Of a DNA stretch of 5,212 nt, positions 1 through 5,087 are shown in pieces. Position numbers and translations under genes: made by a program. The DNA is taken from positions 1-5,212 of the forward strand of contig JANOAR010000177.1 in assembly GCA_031411235.1 (NCBI GenBank), in the 5' to 3' direction. Every line of letters begins with the position of its first letter. The first letter of the stretch is position 1. The notes beneath the pieces are model-generated. The model was not told the DNA's origin. It searched no databases and saw only the letters and a program-made list of their open reading frames with translations. Source of the DNA: JANOAR01 sp031411235. GTDB taxonomy: Bacteria; Verrucomicrobiota; Verrucomicrobiia; Verrucomicrobiales; Verrucomicrobiaceae.

Positions 1-305
1 GCGGTGTCGGGGGCGACATCCGCGACGTGCTCGGCGATCTCGCGCTTGAGCGCGAGATTCGGCTCGAAGCCCATGCTGGCGTGTCTGAGGAAGCGCATCT
101 CGATGCCGTGCTCCTTGGCCAAGGCGATGCTGAAGTCGATGAGCGCCGCCTCGCGACCTTTGACGGGAGGCCAGTTGGTGTAGTCGCCGATGAGGTTCAA
201 GATGACGACGCGATGGTGCTGGCGCACGGCTTTCAACAGGATGCCGGGGATGCCGAAGGGGCAGTCGTCGTAGTGCGCTCCGATAGCGAGGATGGTCTTG
301 GACAT
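1..305 (-). CDS. PIG-L / LmbE-family N-deacetylase, N-terminal part (C-terminus beyond window)
   Basis: Reading the minus strand from the ATG at 305-303 gives 101 open codons running off the left edge. The protein begins MSKTILAIGAHYDDCPFGIP. Residues 9-14 (G-A-H-Y-D-D) match the AHPDD zinc/catalytic motif of PIG-L/LmbE/MshB enzymes: His11 and Asp14 would bind zinc and Asp13 would be the general base. The usual Glu after DD is Cys15. Family members remove acetyl groups from N-acetylglucosamine-type sugars or related amides. The third zinc ligand, a C-terminal His, lies outside the window, so catalytic competence cannot be confirmed. No signal peptide is visible, which suggests a cytoplasmic enzyme. 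The start has no Shine-Dalgarno and is preceded by TTTCACC. The gene is divergent from the MFS transporter across a 145-bp spacer. Substrate unknown. The family call is fairly firm. Confidence 0.85.
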   Translation of the reverse strand, partial: MSKTILAIGAHYDDCPFGIPGILLKAVRQHHRVVILNLIGDYTNWPPVKGREAALIDFSIALAKEHGIEMRFLRHASMGFEPNLALKREIAEHVADVAPDT

Positions 306-386
306 GGTGAAACGTGGACGCTGTGGCAGTGCCGGGTCTTTCGGACTTGGGGAGCATACGCGTTGCTTGCATGGATCTCCCGCAAT

Positions 387-407
387 ATCGGAGCGCTCGC
401 CTCCGAT
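387..407. repeat. Perfect 7-bp inverted repeat in the divergent PIG-L / MFS spacer
   Basis: ATCGGAG (387-393) and CTCCGAT (401-407) are exact reverse complements around a 7-nt spacer. The dyad lies 44 bp before the MFS start and about 80 bp before the PIG-L start, a reasonable place for an operator shared by divergent genes. No convincing -35/-10 pair was found in 306-450 on either strand, so a regulatory role is only inferred and chance is possible. Confidence 0.3.
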
Positions 408-450
408 GTAGGCTCCTCGATTTCACACCACCCACGACTACAAGCCCACC

Positions 451-1941
451 ATGTCATCTCCCCGACTCACCACCACGCACTGGCTCATCATCATCATCGC
501 CAGCATTGGCTTTCTCTTCGACACGTATGAACTGCTGATGACGCCGCTCACTGCGCCCTCGGCCATCGCGGAGTTGCTGAAGGTGGCTCCGAGCCATCCG
601 AGCGTGACGGCGTGGACGGGGAATCTGCTCTGGATCACGGCGCTATGCGGCGGCTTCTTTGGCCTTATCGGTGGCTGGCTCACGGATAAACTGGGACGCA
701 AAGCGGTGATGGCGGCGGCGATTTTCATCTACTCGTTCTCGCCCTTCTGCGCGGCTTACAGCACCACGTTGCCGATGTTTATCGTGTTCCGCAGTCTCAC
801 CTTCATCGGGGTTTGTGTGGAGTTCGTCGCGGCGATCACTTGGCTTGCAGAGGTCTTTGCGGATAAACATCAGCGCGAGAAATGGCTGGGCATCACGCAG
901 GCTTGTGCGTCGCTCGGTGGCATCGCGGTGACGGCCATGAGCGCTTTCGTTTTGGCCAGTTACAAAGGTTTCCCGCACCTCGGTCTGCCGCTCGCCCTGG
1001 GCGCGGCGGAGCCCGCAAGCTGGCGCTATTTGTTGATGACGGGTATCCTCCCGGCCATCCCCATCGCGCTGCTGCTGCCCTTCGTGCCCGAGAGCCAAGT
1101 GTGGAAAGATCGGCGGGCGGCAGGCACGCTGAAGCGGCCTAGCTTCGGTGCCTTGTTCTCGCCCGAACTGCGGCGCGTGACGATCGTCACAGCGGCGCTT
1201 TCGGCCTGCGCGTATGGCATTGCCTTTGGTGCCTTGCAGCTCACGCCATTGCAAGTGGCTCCCGGATTGCCCGAATTGAAAGAGCAGGCGAAGACACTCG
1301 CGCCACTGCGTGCAGCGGCAAAGGGGCTGAATGCGGAGTTCGACAAAACCGCCCCGAATACGCCAGAGCGCAAGGCCATCGTGGAGCAACTGAAGGCCAA
1401 TAAAGTGGAGCAAGAGCCCGCCGATAAGAAGGTGAAAGAGGTGGCCAACAAGGTGCAGTTTTTCCAAGAGATGGGCGGACTGACAGGCCGAATCCTACTG
1501 GCCCTGCTGGTCATCTGGGGCATGGGCCGCGTGGCGCTGCTGCGGGTGTTTCAGTTGCCAGCGCTGCTGTTTTTGCCGCTGACGTATCTGAGCCTTTTCA
1601 ACTCGGGTGGTGCCGCCTTCATGTGGGCCTACGCGCTGTGTGGGCTGTTCACCGTGGCGCAGTTCAGCTACTTCGGCGAGTACTTGCCGAAGGTCTTCCC
1701 CATGCACCTGCGTGGCACGGGTGGTAGCTTCGCGACGAATGTCGGTGGCCGCATGATTGGCACCAGCATGGCCATCGTCACGACCAAACTCGTGGCCCCG
1801 CTGCTCGCTGGCGGTATGGCCAATGTGAAGCCCGCGCACATGGCCACAGCGGCTGGCTACGTCGCCGGAGGCATCGCACTGCTCTCGCTGGTGATCGGCT
1901 GCTTCCTGCCCGAGCCAAAGGAATCGGCGGGGGAGTCATGA
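451..1941 (+). CDS. Major facilitator superfamily transporter with large extracytoplasmic insert
   Basis: A 496-residue inner-membrane secondary transporter. I count twelve hydrophobic segments at about 11-30, 54-76, 85-103, 107-131, 147-170, 192-212, 243-268, 344-365, 366-383, 388-408, 426-452 and 463-487. The MFS motif A is clear between TM2 and TM3 (GGWLTDKLGRKA, 74-85). Charged FDTYE (23-27) sits in TM1, PES (213-215) ends TM6, and an RGTGG...N..GR signature (421-434) precedes TM11. These resemble the sugar and metabolite:H+ symporter branches. The substrate cannot be deduced. Residues about 271-340 form a highly charged, Lys/Glu/Ala-rich insert between TM7 and TM8, predicted periplasmic by topology, which makes the protein longer than most MFS carriers. 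The ATG at 451 is preceded by CCCACC with no Shine-Dalgarno. The next gene begins 1 nt after the stop, indicating an operon. Confidence 0.88.
   Translation: MSSPRLTTTHWLIIIIASIGFLFDTYELLMTPLTAPSAIAELLKVAPSHPSVTAWTGNLLWITALCGGFFGLIGGWLTDKLGRKAVMAAAIFIYSFSPFCAAYSTTLPMFIVFRSLTFIGVCVEFVAAITWLAEVFADKHQREKWLGITQACASLGGIAVTAMSAFVLASYKGFPHLGLPLALGAAEPASWRYLLMTGILPAIPIALLLPFVPESQVWKDRRAAGTLKRPSFGALFSPELRRVTIVTAALSACAYGIAFGALQLTPLQVAPGLPELKEQAKTLAPLRAAAKGLNAEFDKTAPNTPERKAIVEQLKANKVEQEPADKKVKEVANKVQFFQEMGGLTGRILLALLVIWGMGRVALLRVFQLPALLFLPLTYLSLFNSGGAAFMWAYALCGLFTVAQFSYFGEYLPKVFPMHLRGTGGSFATNVGGRMIGTSMAIVTTKLVAPLLAGGMANVKPAHMATAAGYVAGGIALLSLVIGCFLPEPKESAGES
1932..1935 (+). promoter_or_regulatory. GGAG ribosome-binding site deciding the GTG start of the MBL-fold gene
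   Basis: GGAG, inside a longer G-run at the end of the transporter gene, lies 7 nt before the GTG at 1943. Upstream in the same frame there is no ATG, GTG or TTG before a stop at 1892-1894. The ATG at 1938 is in another frame and closes after 20 codons. The GTG is therefore the best start. It is the only start in the window with a recognisable Shine-Dalgarno. Confidence 0.5.
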
Positions 1942-1942
1942 C

Positions 1943-2617
1943 GTGCTCGCGGGTGCTTGCATCGCGGTGCGGACGTGGATCGTCACCTTCCATGTTTTGA
2001 AGGGTGACGATGGATTGTATCTCATCGACGCGGGGTTCGTGGGTGGGCTGAAAGCGCTGCGTCGGGAGCTGGCGCGACGCGGCTGGGAGGGGCTGCCGAT
2101 TCGTGGCATCATCCTCACGCATGGGCATTTGGATCACACGCTGAATGTCGCCACGCTGGTCGAGCAAACGGGCGCGTGGGTGGCGGCTCCGCGCTTGGAC
2201 GCCGCGCACATCACTGGCGAGCATCGCTATCATGGCGGGTCGCGGGTGTGTGGATGGGGCGAAGCCATAGGCCGCTGGCTGCTGCGGTATCGCGCGTGCC
2301 GCGTGGATCATTGGTTTGATGATGGCGATGTTCTGCCAGGATCGCTGGGGCTGCGTGCCGTGCATTTGCCGGGGCACACCGTGGGCCATAGCGGGCTGCA
2401 TTGGCCAGAGAAGCGGGTGCTGTTTGCGGGCGATCTCTGCTCGTGCCGATTGCGGGCAGCATGGCCGCCTGCGGTGCTAAATGATGGCCCTGAGATGCTG
2501 CGGAACAGCCTCGCGAAAGCGCTGGCGATGGATGTGGACGGGGTGGTGTTGAATCATGCGTGGGTAGCATCACCGTCGTTGCAGATGAAAATGATGCGGC
2601 CATTGCAGCATTCGTAG
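1943..2617 (+). CDS. Metallo-beta-lactamase-fold hydrolase
   Basis: A 224-residue, probably cytoplasmic metallo-hydrolase of the MBL fold (glyoxalase II/RNase Z-like superfamily). The whole dinuclear metal set is visible: THGHLDH at 59-65 (His60, His62, Asp64, His65), His145 in PGHTVGH (143-149), Asp164 in AGDL (163-166), and His205 in NHAW (204-207). The N-terminal beta strands with LIDAGF (27-32) are typical. The length is close to a minimal MBL domain with no extra C-terminal module. It starts at GTG one base after the transporter stop, so it is probably co-transcribed and coupled, perhaps acting on the transported compound or a product of it; that link is inference. The superfamily includes thioesterases, lactonases and phosphodiesterases, and the sequence does not allow a choice. 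No signal peptide. Confidence 0.87.
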   Translation: MLAGACIAVRTWIVTFHVLKGDDGLYLIDAGFVGGLKALRRELARRGWEGLPIRGIILTHGHLDHTLNVATLVEQTGAWVAAPRLDAAHITGEHRYHGGSRVCGWGEAIGRWLLRYRACRVDHWFDDGDVLPGSLGLRAVHLPGHTVGHSGLHWPEKRVLFAGDLCSCRLRAAWPPAVLNDGPEMLRNSLAKALAMDVDGVVLNHAWVASPSLQMKMMRPLQHS

Positions 2618-2676
2618 CCTCTTGTGCGACGAAAGGCCGCGAGCATTGTGACACAGGCTTTCCCCGCCCGCATCGC

Positions 2677-2705
2677 TTGCCCAGGGCGCAATGCCGTTCT
2701 AGCAT
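2677..2705 (+). promoter_or_regulatory. Candidate sigma-70-type promoter for gatB
   Basis: TTGCCC (2677-2682) and TAGCAT (2700-2705) are separated by 17 bp and each match the sigma-70 consensus at 4 of 6 positions. The expected transcript start near 2712 would leave a leader of about 33 nt before the gatB ATG. Only weak boxes were seen elsewhere in the 127-bp gap 2618-2744, which holds no other feature I can support. Confidence 0.3.
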
Positions 2706-2744
2706 CCGCGCCTTTTCCTCGTCACCCGCAGCTCATTGCCCGCC

Positions 2745-4208
2745 ATGCCCAAGTATCTCGTCACCATCGGCCTCGAAGTCCACGCCCAGCTCAACACTCG
2801 GAGCAAAATGTTCTGCACCTGCGCCGTGGAGTTCGGCGCAGAGCCGAATACCCGCACCTGCCCGGTGTGCCTCGGGCTGCCGGGAGCGCTGCCTGTGCTA
2901 AACATCGGAGCCATCGAGAAGACGCTGCTCACGGGCTTGATGCTCGGCTGCCGGGCACCGGAGATCAGCAAGTGGGATCGCAAGAACTACTTCTACCCCG
3001 ACATGCCGAAGAACTACCAGACCACGCAAATGGATCTGCCGCTGTGCATCGGTGGCGGCGTGCCTTTGTATGATCTCGCGTATCCAAAGGACGCACAGAA
3101 AAGCATCCCCAAGCCCGGCAAAGTGGTCAATCTCACGCGCATTCATTTGGAAGAAGATGTGGGCAAGAGCACCCACGCCGAGAAGTTCACCACGCTCGAT
3201 TTCAACCGCGCAGGCACACCGTTGATGGAGATCGTCAGCGAGCCCGAGATGGAGACGCCCGAGGAGGTCGTGGCCTATCTCGGCAGCCTGCGCCAGATCC
3301 TCATCTATGGCGGCGTGAGCGATGCCGACATGGAGAAAGGCCAGATGCGTGCCGACGTGAACATCTCCGTCCGCCCCGAAGGCCAAACAGAACTCGGCAC
3401 CAAGATTGAGCTGAAAAACATCAACTCGATGAGTGCCATCCGCCGCGCCATCAAGGCCGAGGCCGAGCGCCAGATCGACTGCCTGACGCGCGGCGAGCCG
3501 TTGATCCAAAGCACGCGCCGCTGGAACGATGACACAGGCGAAACCGAGCTGATGCGGACGAAGGAAGACGCGCATGATTACCGCTACTTCCCTTGCCCCG
3601 ATCTCATCCCGGTGCGCACCGCCGCCATCATCGAGCGCGTGCGCCCGCTGGTGCCTGAGCTGCCGCATGAGAAGTGCGCACGCTTTGAGAAAGACTTCGG
3701 CGTGAGTGCCTACGACGCCAGCGTGCTGAGCAGTGACCAAGCGCTCGCGACTTACTTCGAGACGGCGGTGGAAGCCGATGCCAAAGCCCCGGCAAAGAAG
3801 ATCGCCAACTGGGTCATCAACGAGCTGCTCGCACGCCTCAACGAAGCCGCGATCAGCATCGCCGACTGTCCGCTCGCTGCTGCTTCACTGACCGAGATCG
3901 TGGCCATCATCGAGAGTGGCAAGATCAGCAACAACCAGGGCAAAGAGGTCTTCGCGGAGCTGTTCGCCAACGGCGGCAGCGCTGCCGATGTGATCAAAGC
4001 CAAAGGCTTCGAGCAAGTCAGCGACACGGGAGCGCTCGCCGCGATGGTGGATGAAATCATCGCCGCTAACCCTGCGAAAGTGGCCGAGGTGCAAGCAGGC
4101 AATGACAAGGCGATGAACTGGTTCACCGGCCAGGTGATGAAGCTCAGCGGCGGCAAGGCCAACCCCAAGATGGTGGCCGAGATCGTGCGGTCGAAAGTCA
4201 TCGGGTAG
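2745..4208 (+). CDS. gatB: Aspartyl/glutamyl-tRNA(Asn/Gln) amidotransferase subunit B
   Basis: GatB of the GatCAB complex, 487 residues, a normal length. It activates (ATP-dependent) Glu on misacylated tRNA(Gln), or Asp on tRNA(Asn), and transfers ammonia from GatA to give the amide. Visible marks are the N-terminal TIGLEVHAQLNT (7-18), a Cys4 zinc-type site (Cys24, Cys26, Cys39, Cys42), the signature LDFNRAGTPLMEIVSEPEME (151-170), ADVNISVRP (203-211), and KIELKNINS (220-228). A C-terminal helical/YqeY-like tRNA-binding region begins near 325, with NWFTGQVMK at 458-466. In DYRYFPCPDL (278-287) Cys284 replaces the usual acidic residue. I chose ATG 2745, with MPKYLVTIGLEVH fitting the family, over an in-frame TTG at 2736 that adds only three residues. 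No gatA or gatC lies in the window, and the gene is flanked by unrelated genes. Confidence 0.97.
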   Translation: MPKYLVTIGLEVHAQLNTRSKMFCTCAVEFGAEPNTRTCPVCLGLPGALPVLNIGAIEKTLLTGLMLGCRAPEISKWDRKNYFYPDMPKNYQTTQMDLPLCIGGGVPLYDLAYPKDAQKSIPKPGKVVNLTRIHLEEDVGKSTHAEKFTTLDFNRAGTPLMEIVSEPEMETPEEVVAYLGSLRQILIYGGVSDADMEKGQMRADVNISVRPEGQTELGTKIELKNINSMSAIRRAIKAEAERQIDCLTRGEPLIQSTRRWNDDTGETELMRTKEDAHDYRYFPCPDLIPVRTAAIIERVRPLVPELPHEKCARFEKDFGVSAYDASVLSSDQALATYFETAVEADAKAPAKKIANWVINELLARLNEAAISIADCPLAAASLTEIVAIIESGKISNNQGKEVFAELFANGGSAADVIKAKGFEQVSDTGALAAMVDEIIAANPAKVAEVQAGNDKAMNWFTGQVMKLSGGKANPKMVAEIVRSKVIG

Positions 4209-4310
4209 GGTGCGTGCCAAGGGTTGATCCTCCGTGGTTATACTGTGGGTCATCATGTTTTGGGAAAAACAGCGAGCGGCATGGCGCACAAAAAGGGAGG
4301 TAATGGAACC

Positions 4311-4424
4311 AGGACAGATCGGCTAAAGCCTCTTACTCCAACGAGGCCAACTTGTGCCTTGGAACGCTCGGCCCAAGGCAATGAATCGCCACGTTGGAGT
4401 ACGAGGCTTTAGCCGATCTGTCCT
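4311..4424. repeat. 33-bp inverted repeat (one mismatch) with 48-nt loop
   Basis: The left arm 4311-4343 and right arm 4392-4424 are reverse complements except T4333 opposite C4402. Each arm contains its own small dyad: GGCTAAAGCC at 4321-4330 and GGCTTTAGCC at 4405-4414. Transcribed, it would form a very stable stem. There is no T-run after it, so it is not a classical intrinsic terminator, although it could stop read-through or protect the 3' end of the gatB mRNA. Confidence 0.9.
4355..4380. repeat. 8-bp hairpin inside the loop of the 33-bp inverted repeat
   Basis: TGCCTTGG (4355-4362) and CCAAGGCA (4373-4380) pair perfectly around a 10-nt loop. It lies within the 48-nt loop of the larger palindrome, so the predicted structure is a stem topped by a second stem. 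Confidence 0.7.
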
Positions 4425-4460
4425 TGCCACTTGTGGCCGTAGTCTTGGCTAATGTTGGGC

Positions 4461-4480
4461 CACGCTTTTCCAAAAACGTG
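4461..4480. repeat. 20-bp near-perfect palindrome upstream of the SGNH gene
   Basis: CACGCTTTT (4461-4469) and AAAAACGTG (4472-4480) are reverse complements except for one position, around a 2-nt centre. It overlaps the right outer arm of the composite element. Its compact form resembles a dimeric repressor operator, but it lies about 100 bp before the SGNH start and its left-arm counterpart is less palindromic, so it may simply be part of the repeat. Confidence 0.45.
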
Positions 4481-4515
4481 ATGCGCGGCATTATAGCGAG
4501 CAGAAACCCATCGCG

Positions 4516-4534
4516 AATCGTGACGGCAACGATT
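4516..4534. repeat. Small perfect inverted repeat in the SGNH gene upstream region
   Basis: AATCGT (4516-4521) and ACGATT (4529-4534) are exact reverse complements with a 7-nt spacer. It is short enough to be chance. It sits 50-68 bp before the SGNH start. Confidence 0.25.
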
Positions 4535-4560
4535 TGAGGATCGCCACGCCCAAGGCCGCA

Positions 4561-4569
4561 TGATCTAAT
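4561..4569 (+). promoter_or_regulatory. Candidate extended -10 promoter for the SGNH gene
   Basis: TGATCTAAT fits an extended -10 (TG-n-TATAAT) with 5 of 6 core matches. The nearest TTGA-type -35 (4534-4539) is too far away at 24 bp. Transcription would begin near 4576, leaving only about 8 nt before the ATG, so the transcript would be almost leaderless. Weak evidence. Confidence 0.25.
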
Positions 4570-4583
4570 CCGCCACGCCCCCC

Positions 4584-5087
4584 ATGAAACTGCCCTTGCT
4601 GCCCCTCCTTCTCGCCCTGCTCTCCGCCGCCCACGCCGCCGAGCCCCCGAATCTCGAACTCAAGCAAGGCGACCACATCTGCTTCATCGGCAACAGCCTC
4701 GCCGCCGGCATGAGCCAGCCGGGGCACAATCACTTCGAGGCGCTGCTGTATCAGCGCTTCCCCACGCTCAACCTCGTCGTGCGCAACCTCGCCTGGCCAG
4801 CGGATGAAGTCGTGCTCAGGCCGCGCGCCCTCGGCTTCGGCGACCCGGATGAGCACCTCACCTTCAGCAAGGCGGATGTCGTCATGGCCTTCTTCGGCTT
4901 CAACGAATCGTTCAAGGGACCTGCGGGCGTGGAGCCGTTCAAAGCGGACCTCGATGCCTGGGTGCAGCACACGCTGAAGCAGAACTACAGCGGCAAAGGC
5001 GCGCCGAGGGTCGTGCTGGTGTCACCGATTGCGGCAGAAGCTAAACCATTGCTTCTGCCTGCCGCCGATAAAACTGAGGTGCGCTAG
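4584..5087 (+). CDS. Secreted SGNH/GDSL hydrolase domain protein, truncated by an insertion sequence
   Basis: Residues 1-18 form a signal peptide (MKLPLL..., cleavage likely after AHA, before Ala19), so the product is exported. SGNH blocks follow in order: GNSLAAG at 36-42 with probable nucleophile Ser38 (a variant of GDSL), RNLAWPADE at 67-75, and FFGFNES at 103-109 with Asn107 as the block III oxyanion residue. The family hydrolyses esters, often on polysaccharides. The N-terminus resembles the front of long PVC-type secreted proteins, where an SGNH domain precedes other domains (from memory). The catalytic Asp/His block V expected near the domain end is missing. From about codon 164 the frame enters the insertion-sequence end at about 5075 and stops at TAG 5085-5087. 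The product is therefore probably inactive. The ATG is preceded by CCCCCC with no Shine-Dalgarno. Confidence 0.8.
   Translation: MKLPLLPLLLALLSAAHAAEPPNLELKQGDHICFIGNSLAAGMSQPGHNHFEALLYQRFPTLNLVVRNLAWPADEVVLRPRALGFGDPDEHLTFSKADVVMAFFGFNESFKGPAGVEPFKADLDAWVQHTLKQNYSGKGAPRVVLVSPIAAEAKPLLLPAADKTEVR
5033..5059. repeat. 9-bp perfect inverted repeat just before the insertion boundary
   Basis: GGCAGAAGC (5033-5041) and GCTTCTGCC (5051-5059) pair perfectly around a 9-nt loop, inside the hydrolase frame and 15 bp before the proposed insertion-sequence end. A shifted alternative pairs GCGGCAG (5031-5037) with CTGCCGC (5059-5065). It could be a structured insertion target or a coding coincidence. Confidence 0.5.

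Larger units (their letters stand above)
4251..4483. repeat. Composite palindromic element with outer and inner inverted repeats (REP/BIME- or MITE-like)
   Basis: Outer arms 4251-4270 and 4464-4483 match as reverse complements at 17 of 20 positions (consensus CATCAYGTTTTKGGAAAARC). Inner arms 4311-4343 and 4392-4424 match at 32 of 33. The gaps between outer and inner arms are 40 bp on the left and 39 bp on the right, so the whole 233-bp block is nearly symmetrical. No transposase and no clear target-site duplication is present. I infer a non-autonomous mobile or multicopy repeat, but a single-locus regulatory structure is possible. Confidence 0.5.
4209..4583. other. 375-bp intergenic region, non-coding and rich in palindromes
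   Basis: The stretch between gatB and the SGNH gene holds no credible gene: the one open frame of note (4224-4412) is largely made of repeat sequence. It contains the nested inverted repeats listed separately, plus two near-copies of a GCC(A)ACTTGTG(G)CC motif (4346-4358 and 4426-4438) and a 10-bp direct repeat CGCCACGCCC (4542-4551 and 4571-4580). A TATACT box at 4239-4244 has no properly spaced -35. No hairpin with a following T-run was found after gatB, so its terminator is not identified unless the large hairpin serves. Confidence 0.7.

Noticed and set aside
363..388. Promoter TTGCTT / CAATAT before the transporter
   Set aside because: The spacer is only 14 bp, and each box matches poorly.
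27..530. Forward open frame of 167 codons across the left edge
   Set aside because: It is antisense to the clear PIG-L N-terminus and runs through the divergent spacer into the transporter in another frame; its Gln/His-rich end has no family resemblance.
643..1467. Long minus-strand open frame inside the transporter gene
   Set aside because: High GC content opens the opposite strand; its Arg/His-rich product has no recognisable motif, while the plus strand encodes a complete MFS protein.
2736..2744. TTG start for gatB three codons upstream of the ATG
   Set aside because: Adds only MPA, has no Shine-Dalgarno, and the ATG at 2745 gives the standard GatB N-terminus.
2898..3740. Long minus-strand open frame inside gatB
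   Set aside because: Antisense shadow of gatB, with composition typical of complementary-strand reading and no motif.
4224..4244. Promoter TTGATC / TATACT downstream of gatB
   Set aside because: The -10 box is good but the spacing is only 9 bp, and there is no other -35 at a normal distance.
4224..4412. 62-codon open frame in the intergenic region
   Set aside because: It begins with a TTG and passes through both parts of the 33-bp inverted repeat; no start signal and no protein features.
4311..4424. Large palindrome as an intrinsic terminator of gatB
   Set aside because: The stem is far longer than usual, lies over 100 bp after the stop, and has no T-run on either side; kept as a repeat instead.
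4311..4438. CRISPR-like repeat
   Set aside because: The two long arms are inverted, not direct, and there is no regular repeat-spacer series.
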